From Microbacterium sp. MYb45 (GTDB lineage: Bacteria; Actinomycetota; Actinomycetes; Actinomycetales; Microbacteriaceae), in contig NZ_PCPG01000016.1 of the NCBI RefSeq assembly GCF_002979655.1, positions 1 to 64,000 on the forward strand: a stretch of DNA of 64,000 bases, in the 5' to 3' direction. The notes beneath the pieces are model-generated. The model ran no database searches. It saw only the letters and a list, made by a program, of their open reading frames with translations, and was not told the origin of the DNA. Numbering within the stretch: the first letter of the stretch is position 1; the number at the start of each line of letters is the position of its first letter. The position numbers were made by a program, and so were the translations under genes. Below, one piece after another: positions 35,344-45,171 of the stretch.

Positions 35344-36315
35344 ATGACAATGACCCCCGAGCAGGCCGCCTGGTTCCAGGGCACCTTCCAGCGACTGGTC
35401 GAGAACGTCGACAAGGCGGTGCAGGGCAAGAAGGAGATCGTCGGTCTCGTGATGGCGTCGATGCTCGCCGAGGGCCACGTGCTCCTCGAGGACGCCCCCG
35501 GCACCGGCAAGACGAGCCTCGCCAAGGCGCTCGCGGCGACCGTGCAGGGCACCAGCGCGCGCATCCAGTTCACGCCCGACCTGCTGCCGTCCGACGTCAC
35601 GGGTGTGACGATCTACGACCAGCAGTCGCACCGGTTCGAGTTCCACAAGGGCCCGATCTTCGCGTCGATCGTGCTGGCCGACGAGATCAACCGCGCCTCG
35701 CCGAAGACGCAGTCGGCGCTGCTCGAGGTCATGGAGGAGTCGCGGGTCACGGTCGACGGCGTCACGCACGAGGCCGGTCGCCCGTTCCTCGTCATCGCCA
35801 CACAGAACCCGATCGAGCAGGCGGGAACCTACAAGCTCCCCGAGGCCCAGCTCGACCGCTTCCTGATCAAGACGTCGATCGGGTACCCCGACCTCGCGGT
35901 TACGGAGAGCATCCTCGCCGGAGCATCCGACCGCAACCCGTCGGCCGGCCTGTCGGCGATCATCACCACGAGCGCCGTCGCCGACATGGCCGACCTCGCT
36001 GCGACCGTGCACGTCGAGCCGGCCGTGCTGCGCTATGTGGCGGAGCTTGCCGAGGCGACCCGTGAGGACGGCGCGATCCGCCTGGGCGTCTCGGTGCGTG
36101 GTGCCATCGCGATGATCCGCATCGCCAAGGTGTGGGCCGCTGCGCAGGGCCGCCACTTCGTGCTGCCCGACGACATCAAAGCCCTCGCGCGGCCCGTGTG
36201 GCAGCACCGTCTGCTGCTCGACGCCGAGGCGGAGTTCGCCGGTACGAGCAGCGACACCGTCATCGCTCGCGTCCTCGACGGCGTCGCGGCACCTCAGGCC
36301 CGAGCAGCGGCCTGA
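35344..36315 (+). CDS. MoxR-family AAA+ ATPase
   Basis: A 323-aa protein with Walker A LLEDAPGTGKTSLAKAL, Walker B IVLADEINRASPKTQSALLE, sensor 1 VIATQNPIEQAGTYKLPEAQ and an arginine-finger region LDRFLIKTSIGYP. This is the canonical MoxR core with the C-terminal lid domain. MoxR proteins act as chaperones that remodel or activate partner complexes and are usually followed by a DUF58 gene, as here. AAGGA at 35328-35332 is the ribosome-binding site. The stop overlaps the next start (TGATG). Confidence 0.93.
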   Translation: MTMTPEQAAWFQGTFQRLVENVDKAVQGKKEIVGLVMASMLAEGHVLLEDAPGTGKTSLAKALAATVQGTSARIQFTPDLLPSDVTGVTIYDQQSHRFEFHKGPIFASIVLADEINRASPKTQSALLEVMEESRVTVDGVTHEAGRPFLVIATQNPIEQAGTYKLPEAQLDRFLIKTSIGYPDLAVTESILAGASDRNPSAGLSAIITTSAVADMADLAATVHVEPAVLRYVAELAEATREDGAIRLGVSVRGAIAMIRIAKVWAAAQGRHFVLPDDIKALARPVWQHRLLLDAEAEFAGTSSDTVIARVLDGVAAPQARAAA

Positions 36316-37577
36316 TGACCGCGGAGGCTCTTCAGTCGGCGCCGCCGCAGACGGAACGCGACGCCGGATGGCGTGACATCGCGGCCGTCATCGGCGCGCG
36401 CGTGCTGACGCGCCTCCGGAAGATCACCGCGGCGATCCGCCCGCTGGCCTGGGTGCTGATGGCCATCGCCGTCGGCTTCTGGGTGATCGGGCAGATCGCC
36501 GGCTGGTCGGAGTTCACGATCGCCGCCGCAGTCATCGCGATCGCCGTGGGCGTGTGCGCGCTGTTCCTCATCGGCCGCACCGCCTACGACGTCTCGCTCG
36601 ACCTCGCCCGCACCCGTGTGGTCGTGGGGGAGCGCGCGGTCGGCGCTCTCACCCTGGCCAACCGCGGCAGCCGGGCCATTCTGCCCTCGCGCGTGGTGCT
36701 CCCCGTCGGCTCCGGCCGCGGCGAGTTCGGCATCCAGCGGCTCGCACCGGGGGAGGAGGCGGAGGAGCTCTTCGCCATCCCCACCCAGCGCCGCGGCGTG
36801 GTCAAGGTCGGTCCGGTGAGCGTCGTCCGCGGCGATCCGCTCGGTCTCTTCGAGCGTGCGCACCGCCGTGACGATCCGGTCGACCTGTTCGTGCACCCGC
36901 GCACCGTGCTGTTCGACGGCCAGTCGCTCGGCTACCTGCGCGACCTCGAGGGGCTTCCGGCCGCGGACCTCTCCCGCGACGACGTCTCCTTCCACGCGCT
37001 CCTGGAGTACCAGCCCGGAGACGACCTGCGTCACGTGCACTGGAAGTCCACCGCCCGGACGGGCACGATGATGGTCCGTCAGTACGAGGAGACGCGTCGC
37101 TCGCACTTCGTGATCGGTCTGTCCCGCTCCCTCAACGAATACGCCACGGCAGACGACTTCGAGCTCGGCATCTCCGCAGCGGGCTCGATCGGCCTCCGTG
37201 CCCTCCGCGACTCGCAGCGCGTCGACGTGCGCGTGCAGGGCCGGGAGCTGCCCGCCGGCACCGGCAAGCAGCTGCTCGACTCCCTCGCCGCCGTCGAGAA
37301 CAGCAAGGCGAAGGAGGGTGGCATCGCCGACCTCGCCGGCATCGTCTCGGCCACGATGCCGCTCGCCAGCGTGGTGGTGCTCGTGTGCGGCTCCCGCGTG
37401 CCCTCCGACGACCTCCGCCTCGCCTGCTCGCGGCTGCCCTTCGGCGCCAAGGTGCTCGCCGTCGTGACCGACACGACCGCGACCGCACCGACGCTGCGGC
37501 GCATCGGCGATGCCGACGTCGTCACGGTCGGCGCGCTCGAACAGATTCCCCTCGCTCTGCAGAAGGTGCTCGCATGA
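36315..37577 (+). CDS. DUF58 family membrane protein
   Basis: A 420-aa protein with two N-terminal membrane helices (about 43-62 and 69-90). A beta domain follows (TRVVVGERAVGALTLANRGS), then the DUF58 core signature YQPGDDLRHVHWKSTART (about 231-248) and a von Willebrand A-like C-terminal half. DUF58 proteins accompany MoxR ATPases and are probably their clients. It overlaps the MoxR stop by one base and the next gene by four. Confidence 0.9.
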   Translation: MTAEALQSAPPQTERDAGWRDIAAVIGARVLTRLRKITAAIRPLAWVLMAIAVGFWVIGQIAGWSEFTIAAAVIAIAVGVCALFLIGRTAYDVSLDLARTRVVVGERAVGALTLANRGSRAILPSRVVLPVGSGRGEFGIQRLAPGEEAEELFAIPTQRRGVVKVGPVSVVRGDPLGLFERAHRRDDPVDLFVHPRTVLFDGQSLGYLRDLEGLPAADLSRDDVSFHALLEYQPGDDLRHVHWKSTARTGTMMVRQYEETRRSHFVIGLSRSLNEYATADDFELGISAAGSIGLRALRDSQRVDVRVQGRELPAGTGKQLLDSLAAVENSKAKEGGIADLAGIVSATMPLASVVVLVCGSRVPSDDLRLACSRLPFGAKVLAVVTDTTATAPTLRRIGDADVVTVGALEQIPLALQKVLA

Positions 37578-39970
37578 CCGCGCCCGCCACCGCGTCCGCC
37601 CCGCTGGCCCCGCGGCGTTGGATCCTCGACCTCGGGGCGACGGCGCTCCTCGTCGCGACGTCGCTGGTCGGATTCTGGCCGACCTTCGCCGGGCCCTCCT
37701 TCCTCCCCGCCGTCATCGGCGGCATCCTGCTCGGCCTCGCGATCGCGGTCGTCGCGACGTGGCGTCGCTGGGGCATCCTGATCATCGCGGGGCTCACCGT
37801 CGCCGCGTACTTCGTGTTCGGCGCGGCGTTCGCGCTGCCGCAGACCGCGATCCTCGGATTCATCCCCACGCTCGAGACGCTGCAGAAGCTCGCGCTGGGC
37901 ACGGTCACGGCGTGGAAGCAGATGCTCACCACGGTCGCCCCGGTGGCAGCGGCCGACGGGCACCTGATCGTCCCGTTCCTGCTGGCGCTCGTGGTGACCA
38001 CGCTGACCGCCTCGCTCGCACTGCGCCTGTCGCAGGTCGCGTGGGCGCTGCTGCCGGCCGGTGTGCTGCTCATGCTCGTGATCGCGCTGGGCACGCCGGA
38101 GCCGGCCTTCCCCCTCGTGCAGGGGCTCGTGTTCGCCGTGGTGAGCATGTCGTGGCTGGCACTGCGTCAGCTCTGGGCGCCGCAGAACATGGCCGTGTCG
38201 GTGAGCGAGGTCGATCCGTCCCGGGCGGCGCACATGCGCACTCGGCGCCTGCTGGCCGGAGTGGCCGTGCTGGCAGTCGCGGGCGGGGCGGGCGTCGCCA
38301 CGGCCGCGGTCGCGACCCCCGCACAGCCGCGTCACGTGTTCCGCGACGTCATCATCCCGCCTTTCGACATCCGCGACTACCCGAGCCCGCTGCAGGCCTT
38401 CCGCAAGAACGTGCGCGATGAGGCCGAGGAGACGCTCTTCACCGTGCAGGGTCTGCCCAAGGGCGCCCGCATCCGCACGGCTGTGATGGACCAGTTCGAC
38501 GGCATGGTCTACAACGTCACCGACGGCGGTCCGACGTCGTCGAGCGCGTTCGCTCCGCTGCGGTCGAACATGGCGCCGGAGGCCGAGGGCGTCCCCGTCA
38601 CGCTGAAGTTCGAGATCGACGAGTACCGGGGCGTGTGGATGCCGACGGCCGGCGAACTGTCCGAGATCCGGTTCGACGGCGACCGCGCGGAGGACCTGCG
38701 CCGCGGCACCTTCGTCAACACGGTGACCGGCACGGCCGTGGCCACGCCGAAGCTGACTGCGGGCGACGAGTACGCGGTCGACGCCGTGATGCCGAGCGAG
38801 CCCGACGACGAGCAGCTGGCCGAGGTGGCGTTCGGCAAGGTGTCGATGCCGAAGCCCAGCAACGTGCCGGAAGAGCTGACCTCGCTGGCCGCCGAGACCG
38901 TGGCGGGTGCGGAGACGCCGATCGAGCAGGTGCGGGCGCTGGAGACCTTTCTCTCCGAGGGCGGCTTCTTCAGCCACGGCCTCGAGGGCGAGGTGCTGTC
39001 GCGTGCCGGGCACACCGCCGAGCGCATCTCGACGCTCGTCGGCGCCGACCAGATGATCGGCGACGATGAGCAGTACGCCGTGGCGATGGCGCTGCTCGCC
39101 GGACAGCTCGACATCCCCGCCCGCGTCGTCATGGGGTACTACCCCGACGACGAGCAGGCGGGAGAAGCGGTCTTCACCGCCACCGGCGACAATGTGCACG
39201 CGTGGGTCGAGGTCAACTTCGAGGGCGTCGGATGGATGACGTTCAACCCGACCCCGCCCGAGGACCAGGTCCCGAACGACCAGAACACCAAGCCCCGCGT
39301 CGACCCGAAGCCGCAGGTGCTGCAGCCGCCGCCCCCGCCGCAGGAGCCGGTCGACCTGCCGCCGACGCTGCCCGACGACCGCGAGTCGGAGGACGAGAGC
39401 CTGAACCTCGCCGGCATCATCGGCGCGATCCTGCTGATCGGCGGGATCTCGCTCGCGGTGATCGCCGTGCTCGCCTCGCCGTTCATCGTGATCGGCGCGT
39501 GGAAGGCCGCGAAGCGCCGTTCCCGTCGCGCCGCCGCCCGCACCTCCGACCGCATCAGCGGTGGCTGGGACGAGTTGACCGACCGCGCCGTCGACTACGG
39601 AGCGCGTCTGGCCCCCGGCGGCACCCGCATCGAAGAGGCCGCCGTCGTGGCGTCCGCGCTGACGGTCCCGCAGGTGACCGCGCTGGCCGAGCGCGCCGAC
39701 TCGGAGGTGTTCGGTCCTGCCGAGCCCAGCCCGCAGGACGTGGAGTCGTTCTGGCACGAGGTCGATGAGATCGTCGGCGGACTCGGCAAGGAGGCCGGCT
39801 TCTGGAAGCGCGTCAAGGCGCGACTGAGCGTGCGGTCCCTGGTCGGCGGCACGGCGGTCTCGAACGGACTGCAGAACCTGAAGGAAGCGGCGGCCGCGCG
39901 CGTTCGTCGCGAACCTGGCACCATCAAGAACAGCACGACGACTTCGTCCTCCGAGAGGGAGACCCCATGA
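37574..39970 (+). CDS. Transglutaminase-fold membrane protein with substituted catalytic residues
   Basis: A 798-aa protein of TgpA-like layout: about seven membrane helices (about 15-250), a large external region with the transglutaminase fold (about 430-565), another helix (about 612-640) and a cytoplasmic tail. The fold is recognisable by AMALLAGQLDIPARVVMGYY and NVHAWVEVNFEGVGWMTF. The usual catalytic Cys (G-x-C-E-x-Y-A) is Asp498 in GDDEQYA. His542 is kept, but the usual Asp of DPT is Asn558 (FNPTP). It is therefore probably non-enzymatic and structural or ligand-binding. It sits in the MoxR-DUF58-transglutaminase trio and could supply membrane helices to the secretion complex. Confidence 0.88.
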   Translation: MTAPATASAPLAPRRWILDLGATALLVATSLVGFWPTFAGPSFLPAVIGGILLGLAIAVVATWRRWGILIIAGLTVAAYFVFGAAFALPQTAILGFIPTLETLQKLALGTVTAWKQMLTTVAPVAAADGHLIVPFLLALVVTTLTASLALRLSQVAWALLPAGVLLMLVIALGTPEPAFPLVQGLVFAVVSMSWLALRQLWAPQNMAVSVSEVDPSRAAHMRTRRLLAGVAVLAVAGGAGVATAAVATPAQPRHVFRDVIIPPFDIRDYPSPLQAFRKNVRDEAEETLFTVQGLPKGARIRTAVMDQFDGMVYNVTDGGPTSSSAFAPLRSNMAPEAEGVPVTLKFEIDEYRGVWMPTAGELSEIRFDGDRAEDLRRGTFVNTVTGTAVATPKLTAGDEYAVDAVMPSEPDDEQLAEVAFGKVSMPKPSNVPEELTSLAAETVAGAETPIEQVRALETFLSEGGFFSHGLEGEVLSRAGHTAERISTLVGADQMIGDDEQYAVAMALLAGQLDIPARVVMGYYPDDEQAGEAVFTATGDNVHAWVEVNFEGVGWMTFNPTPPEDQVPNDQNTKPRVDPKPQVLQPPPPPQEPVDLPPTLPDDRESEDESLNLAGIIGAILLIGGISLAVIAVLASPFIVIGAWKAAKRRSRRAAARTSDRISGGWDELTDRAVDYGARLAPGGTRIEEAAVVASALTVPQVTALAERADSEVFGPAEPSPQDVESFWHEVDEIVGGLGKEAGFWKRVKARLSVRSLVGGTAVSNGLQNLKEAAAARVRREPGTIKNSTTTSSSERETP

Positions 39971-41316
39971 CGCAGCCAGCGCTCGATCAGATCGCGCCGA
40001 TCTCCCGTCGCGCGGTCGCCTACGTCATCGACGCCCTGATCGCCGGCGGACTCGGCCTCGTTCTCGGCGGTGGCCTGCTGCTCGCCTCGATGCTCTCGGG
40101 TGGACTCGAGGCCTCGATCACCGTGCTCCTCATCGGCGGCCCCATCGTGAGCCTGGTGCTGCTCGCCTGGTTCATCGTGTACACCGTCATGCAGGCGGGC
40201 AAGGGCTCGATCGGGATGCGGGCGAAGGGTCTGCGGCTGGTCTCCGCCGCCGACGGAGAGCCCCTCGGGTTCGGACGCACGCTGCTCCGCAACATCATCT
40301 TCGGCCTCGCCGGAGCCATCGTCGTCGGATACTTCAGCCCGCTGTTCGACGGCTCGGGCCGCTTCCAGGGGTGGCACGACAAGGTCGCGTCGTCGCTGAT
40401 GCTCGACGCCCGGGTGCCCGCGCCGGAACCCGTCGTCGAGGAGGCACCGGTGCCCGAGGCGCCACCGCTCCTGCCGGCACCGTCGTTCGAGCGCCTTCCT
40501 CCGGCACCGATGCCGGGATTCGCTCCGGCGGCGCATCCCGCAGCCGCACCGGCACCCGCACAGGCCGCGGAGCCGGCCCCGCCCGCTGCCCCGGCGCCGG
40601 TTGCCCGGAGCTTCACGACCCCGGTGCAGGACTCCGGCATGATCGCCTACGTCCCCGGTGTCACTCAGCCGCCATCACCCGTGAAGACTCCCGCGCCGGC
40701 AGCCCCGGTCGCTCCGGCAGCTCCTGCCGTCGCGAGCGCTGCTCCCGCACCGGTCGCGGCTCCGCCCGCACCGCCGGCGCCCGTCGCCGCGCCTCCGATT
40801 CCTCCCGCACCCGCACCCGCGGCTCCGCCCGTGCCACCCGCGCCGGTGACGCCGGCAGCACCGCCGGCACCGCCGACCCCTCCGGCCGCACCCGCCGCCG
40901 CCCCGGCTGCCGCGGCGCCGGCCACCGCACCAGCCACAGCCGCCCCCGCGACGGCCGACGACGATCTCGAAGAGACCCGCATCAGCATCCCGGGGCACCG
41001 GCTGGTGTTCACGTGGGACGACGGGACGCGCATCCCCGTCTCGCGTCGCACGGTGTTCGGGCGCAACCCCGCCCCCGAGGAGGGCGTCGTGGTCGTGCCC
41101 GTGCGCGACGAGACCCTCTCGCTGTCGAAGACGCATTTCGAGGCCGCAGCCGAGACCTCGGGCGGCTGGATCCTCGACCGTCACTCCACCAACGGGCTGA
41201 CCCTCGTGCGCGAGGGCCAGCGCATCTCCTGCCCCGCAGGCCAGCGCGTGCCGATCAAGCTCGGCGACGTGATCGAGATCGGCGACCGCGTCGTCATGGT
41301 CGGAGGATACGCATGA
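39967..41316 (+). CDS. RDD membrane protein fused to an FHA domain
   Basis: A 449-aa protein. The N-terminal RDD domain (about 8-150) has three hydrophobic segments and the motif RRAVAYVIDALIAGGLGL, then GSIGMRAKGLRLV and WHDKVASSLML. A Pro/Ala-rich linker of about 180 residues follows. The C-terminal FHA domain (about 345-449) has RRTVFGRNP, SLSKTHFEA (the S-x-x-H pair) and RHSTNGLTLV, so phosphothreonine binding is likely. It overlaps both neighbours by 4 bp. It probably tethers a phosphorylated partner, such as the kinase or ATPase, to the membrane. Confidence 0.9.
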   Translation: MTQPALDQIAPISRRAVAYVIDALIAGGLGLVLGGGLLLASMLSGGLEASITVLLIGGPIVSLVLLAWFIVYTVMQAGKGSIGMRAKGLRLVSAADGEPLGFGRTLLRNIIFGLAGAIVVGYFSPLFDGSGRFQGWHDKVASSLMLDARVPAPEPVVEEAPVPEAPPLLPAPSFERLPPAPMPGFAPAAHPAAAPAPAQAAEPAPPAAPAPVARSFTTPVQDSGMIAYVPGVTQPPSPVKTPAPAAPVAPAAPAVASAAPAPVAAPPAPPAPVAAPPIPPAPAPAAPPVPPAPVTPAAPPAPPTPPAAPAAAPAAAAPATAPATAAPATADDDLEETRISIPGHRLVFTWDDGTRIPVSRRTVFGRNPAPEEGVVVVPVRDETLSLSKTHFEAAAETSGGWILDRHSTNGLTLVREGQRISCPAGQRVPIKLGDVIEIGDRVVMVGGYA

Positions 41317-42125
41317 CCCGTCCGCTCATCGTCGCCACTGGCGCCGCGACCCATTCGGGCCTGCGCCGCCCGCTCAACGAGGACTCGTACATGGCGAGCC
41401 CGCCACTGTTCCTCGTCGCCGACGGCATGGGCGGGCACGAGGCGGGCGAGCGCGCGAGCGCGACCGTCATCGACGAGTTCGCGCGCTACATCGGCCGGGT
41501 CGACCTCGAGCTGGAGGATCTGCTCGAGGCGCTGGCCCGGGCCCGGTCGGCCGTCGAGGCCCTGTCCACCGACGGCAGCGGCCGGGCGGGCACCACTCTG
41601 AGCGGCGTCGTCGTCGCCTCGGTCGAGGGGATGGGCTACTGGCTCACCGTGAACATCGGCGACTCGCGTACCTACCGCCTCGCCGACGGCGAGCTCGAGC
41701 AGATCAGCGTCGACCACTCGGTGGTGCAGGAGCTCATCGAATCGGGCGAGCTCACCGCGGCGGAGGCTGCCACGGATCGTCGCCGCAACATCATCACGCG
41801 GGCGATCGGCGCCAGCAGCACCGGCGACGCCGACTACTGGCTCTTCCCGGCGGAGCTCGGCGATCGGATGCTCATCTGCTCCGACGGTCTGACCACCGAG
41901 GTCTCCGACGAGCGGATCACGCAGATCCTGGCCGCCGAGCCCGATCCGCAGCGGGCGGCCGACATTCTGGTCGACGAGGCCGTGCAGGCGGGCGGTCGCG
42001 ACAACATCACCGTGGTCATCGTCGATGCCGTATCGGTGGCGGCGCGCCGGGGGGCGCTGCTCCAAGCCGACGACGTCGATGCCGACACGCGTCCACGAGA
42101 AGCCGCAGCAGGAGGGGTTCGCTGA
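41313..42125 (+). CDS. PP2C-family Ser/Thr protein phosphatase
   Basis: A 270-aa soluble phosphatase. All metal-binding motifs are present: RPLNEDSY, FLVADGMGGHEAGERAS, GRAGTTLSGV, NIGDSRTYRL, ICSDGLTTEVSD and GGRDNITVVIVD. It should reverse phosphorylation by the Ser/Thr kinase encoded two genes downstream. The ATG overlaps the preceding stop (ATGA). It lacks the membrane anchor of PstP-type phosphatases. Confidence 0.94.
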   Translation: MTRPLIVATGAATHSGLRRPLNEDSYMASPPLFLVADGMGGHEAGERASATVIDEFARYIGRVDLELEDLLEALARARSAVEALSTDGSGRAGTTLSGVVVASVEGMGYWLTVNIGDSRTYRLADGELEQISVDHSVVQELIESGELTAAEAATDRRRNIITRAIGASSTGDADYWLFPAELGDRMLICSDGLTTEVSDERITQILAAEPDPQRAADILVDEAVQAGGRDNITVVIVDAVSVAARRGALLQADDVDADTRPREAAAGGVR

Positions 42126-43483
42126 TGCAGACGATCTACCGACCGGGACAGTGGTACCTGATCGTGATTCCGGGCGCCCTGGTGGCGCTGCCACCCGACG
42201 CGACGGGTGAGACGGTCGCCGCGCTGTGGGATCGGCTGCCGCGCGAGCGGAGCCTCGCCACGGTCATCGACGTGCTCACGACGCAGGCGGGCGGTTCGTT
42301 CGCCGACATGCCGCCGTTCGTCGCGGCCGTGCTGGAGGGCACCGACGCCAGGGTCGCCGTGCGCGGCTCGCTCGCCGTGCGGGTCACCGGCGCGGACGCC
42401 GAGGCGCAGACGTTCTCCGGCGCCGACGTCACCACCTGGAGCGAGCGCTTTGTTCCGGGGGTCTCGAAGGTGGAGATCACGGTCGACGAGGGCGGCTCCG
42501 GATCCGCGCTCCCCGTGCAGAGCGGCATCGTGCTCGCGGCCGCCGTGAGCGCCGACATCGAGCCGGCCGACGCCGAGGCGATCGCGGTCGCCGCGGGCCC
42601 GGCGCCCGTGCTCGATCCGGCATCCGCACCGGTGGCCGCGCCCTCCGTCGTCGCTGCGCCCCCGCCTCCGGTGGCCGGCACCTCGGTCCCGCTGCCGCCG
42701 CCACCCGGGGTCGGGGCCGTGCCCGTGGTGTCGGTGCCCGCACCCGACGCGGCATCCGATCTGCCCGCCGTGCCCCCGAGCGACGTCGCCGACGAGACAC
42801 CGGATGCCGACGCCGATGCCGGCGCCGATGCCGAAGCCGCGGCAGACGTGGCCGACGCCGACATGATCGAGTCGACGCTGGTGCCGGGGGAGGCGACCTT
42901 CGCTCCGCCGGTCGACGAGTTCGACCACCTGTGGGGCGCGACCGTGCACACCCCGATCGAGGCCGCCGCGGTCCGCCCGAGCGAGGAGCCGGAGACGCCC
43001 GCCGTCGACGCCGGTGCCGCGACCGGCGATCACGACGGTGCGACGATCTCCGCCGAAGAACTCCGCAGTCTGCGACAGAGCGCGCCCGCGGCACCCGAGG
43101 CTCCCACCGAGGTCATCCCGGTGGCCGCTGCGGCCCCGGCGTCCTCGGGGCGCATCCGGGTGTCGTCGGGGCAGGTGGTGACCCTCGACCGGACGGTCAT
43201 CATCGGACGCCGACCGCGCTCCACCCGCGCGAGCGGGGCGAACCTGCCGCATCTGATCGCGGTGGACAGCCCGCAGCAGGACATCTCGCGCAGCCACCTC
43301 GAGATCCGGCCGGAGGGCGACACGGTCGTGGTCATCGACCTGCACACCACGAACGGCTCGACGCTGCTGCGTCCCGGCGCCGACCCCATGCGACTGCACC
43401 CCGGTGAGCAGACTCTCGTCCTGTCCGGGGATGTGGTGGACCTCGGCGACGGGGTGACCGTCGCGTTCGAGGACCTGCCGTGA
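42125..43483 (+). CDS. FHA-domain protein with a novel N-terminal domain
   Basis: A 452-aa protein. Residues about 1-155 form a compact domain that I do not recognise (starting MQTIYRPGQWYLIVIPGALV). A Pro/Ala/Asp-rich linker follows, and a C-terminal FHA domain (about 345-450) with IIGRRPRS, ISRSHLEIRP and LHTTNGSTLL, all key residues intact. The N-terminal domain contains VAVRGSLAVRV and TTWSERFVPGV. Its start overlaps the phosphatase stop (TGATG), and its stop overlaps the kinase start (GTGA). The kinase is the likely phospho-partner. Confidence 0.85.
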   Translation: MQTIYRPGQWYLIVIPGALVALPPDATGETVAALWDRLPRERSLATVIDVLTTQAGGSFADMPPFVAAVLEGTDARVAVRGSLAVRVTGADAEAQTFSGADVTTWSERFVPGVSKVEITVDEGGSGSALPVQSGIVLAAAVSADIEPADAEAIAVAAGPAPVLDPASAPVAAPSVVAAPPPPVAGTSVPLPPPPGVGAVPVVSVPAPDAASDLPAVPPSDVADETPDADADAGADAEAAADVADADMIESTLVPGEATFAPPVDEFDHLWGATVHTPIEAAAVRPSEEPETPAVDAGAATGDHDGATISAEELRSLRQSAPAAPEAPTEVIPVAAAAPASSGRIRVSSGQVVTLDRTVIIGRRPRSTRASGANLPHLIAVDSPQQDISRSHLEIRPEGDTVVVIDLHTTNGSTLLRPGADPMRLHPGEQTLVLSGDVVDLGDGVTVAFEDLP

Positions 43484-45171
43484 ACCGACGCCCCTCGCCG
43501 CCGCCCTCGCTGCCCGGCTTCACCTATGTGGAGCCGCTGGGCACGGGTGGGTTCGCCGACGTGTTCCTGTACGAGCAGGAGATGCCGCGACGTCGCGTCG
43601 CGGTGAAGGTGCTGCTCGCCGACCGCATCTCCAGCGGTGCGGCGCAGGAGTTCGCCGACGAGGCGAACGTCATGGCGATGCTGTCGACGCATCCGGCGAT
43701 CGTCACGATCTACCAGGCGGGCGTCGCCGGCGACGGTCGTCCGTACCTGGTGATGGAGTACTGCCCGCGGCCGAACCTCCAGATCCGCTCCCGCAAGGAG
43801 CCGTTCTCGGTGGCGGAGGCCCTGCGCGTCGGCATCCAGGTGGCCGGAGCGGTGGAGACCGCCCACCGTGCCGGGGTGCTGCACCGCGACATCAAGCCGG
43901 CGAACATCCTCGTCACCGAGTACAACCGTCCGGCGCTGACCGACTTCGGGATCGCGTCGACGACCGGTGCGACGGGCGAGTCCTCCGGGATGTCGATCCC
44001 GTGGTCGCCGCCGGAGTCGTTCGCCGAGCCGCCGCAGAGCGGTCCGCGCACCGACGTCTGGGCGCTCGGTGCCACGCTGTACACGCTGCTGGCCGGACGC
44101 TCGCCGTTCGAGCGGCCGGGCGAGCGCAACTCCAGCGCCGACCTGATCGAGCGCATCGAACGCGCCGCCCTGCCGAACCTGGCCCGCCCCGATTCGCCCG
44201 ACAGCCTGCAGCGCCTCCTCGACCGTTCGATGGCGAAGAACCCCGACGACCGCTTCCCGAGCGCCGTCGCCTTCGCCCGCGCGCTGCAGAAGGTGCAGAT
44301 CGAGCTCTCGCACTCGGTGACGCCGATCGACATCGTCGACGATCACCCGCCGGCGGAGGACCTGGAGGACGACGGCGACGGCCTCACCCGCGTGCGGGAG
44401 ATCGTCAGCATCGACCCGGGGATGCAGAGCGCGACCCGGCCGTCGGCGATGACGCAGCCGAAGGGGCCGTCGGTCGTCGTGCCCGACGCTCCGCGCTTCG
44501 AGATGCCGCCGCGTCCCGAACCGGCCGTCGAGCAGACGCAGCGTCGCCGGGATGTGGAGGCGTCCGTCCCGGGCGCGACTCCGTCTCCCGCCGCCCCGGT
44601 GGTGCCCGATCGCGATGACCGCACCATCGTGCGGCCGCCGCAGGTCGTGCAGCCGCAGGCGCCGGTCGCGGCGCCCCGGATCGAGCCGGCGGCGCCCGCC
44701 GCATCGGCCGCCGCGCCCGCCCCGGTCGCCGAGGCGGCCGACCACCCGCAGCGCAGCCGCAGGGGACTGTGGATCACTCTGGCTGCCGTGGCGGTCGTCG
44801 TCGTGGTCGTCGGCGGGATCTTCGGCCTGAACGCCCTGGTCGCGAACCTCGGCACCGAGCCGCAGCCCGAGGCCACCGCGCAGGAGGTCGACCCGCAGGA
44901 CCCGGTCTCCGATGCGGTGCCCAAGGTCACCGAGCTCACCGGCACACGGCAGGGCGACCAGGTGACCTTCACGTGGACGAACCCCGATCCGGTCGAGGAC
45001 GACAGCTTCATCTGGTCCGAGACGGGTGGTGCGGCAGACGGCGCCGTCCGGCAGGCGCCCGACGAGACGGTCACGTTCACCCCCGCGTCGTCGGGCGAGG
45101 TGTGCATCGAGGTGATGCTGCGTCGCGGCGACGGGCGTGCTTCCGAACCCGTCACGGGGTGCGTCGGATGA
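43480..45171 (+). CDS. Transmembrane Ser/Thr protein kinase with an extracellular FN3-like domain
   Basis: A 563-aa PknB-like kinase from GTG 43480. The kinase domain (about 10-275) has GTGGFADVFLYEQ, Lys in VAVKVL, HRDIKPANIL, DFGIAS and WSPPESF, so it looks active. A Pro/Ala-rich juxtamembrane linker follows, then a single helix (about 430-455) and an external domain of about 85 residues with FN3-like strands (DQVTFTWTNPDP) and two cysteines. It has no PASTA repeats, so it is not a muropeptide sensor of the PknB type. It overlaps both neighbours. The likely substrates are threonines recognised by the four FHA or FHA-like proteins of the operon. Confidence 0.93.
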   Translation: MNRRPSPPPSLPGFTYVEPLGTGGFADVFLYEQEMPRRRVAVKVLLADRISSGAAQEFADEANVMAMLSTHPAIVTIYQAGVAGDGRPYLVMEYCPRPNLQIRSRKEPFSVAEALRVGIQVAGAVETAHRAGVLHRDIKPANILVTEYNRPALTDFGIASTTGATGESSGMSIPWSPPESFAEPPQSGPRTDVWALGATLYTLLAGRSPFERPGERNSSADLIERIERAALPNLARPDSPDSLQRLLDRSMAKNPDDRFPSAVAFARALQKVQIELSHSVTPIDIVDDHPPAEDLEDDGDGLTRVREIVSIDPGMQSATRPSAMTQPKGPSVVVPDAPRFEMPPRPEPAVEQTQRRRDVEASVPGATPSPAAPVVPDRDDRTIVRPPQVVQPQAPVAAPRIEPAAPAASAAAPAPVAEAADHPQRSRRGLWITLAAVAVVVVVVGGIFGLNALVANLGTEPQPEATAQEVDPQDPVSDAVPKVTELTGTRQGDQVTFTWTNPDPVEDDSFIWSETGGAADGAVRQAPDETVTFTPASSGEVCIEVMLRRGDGRASEPVTGCVG

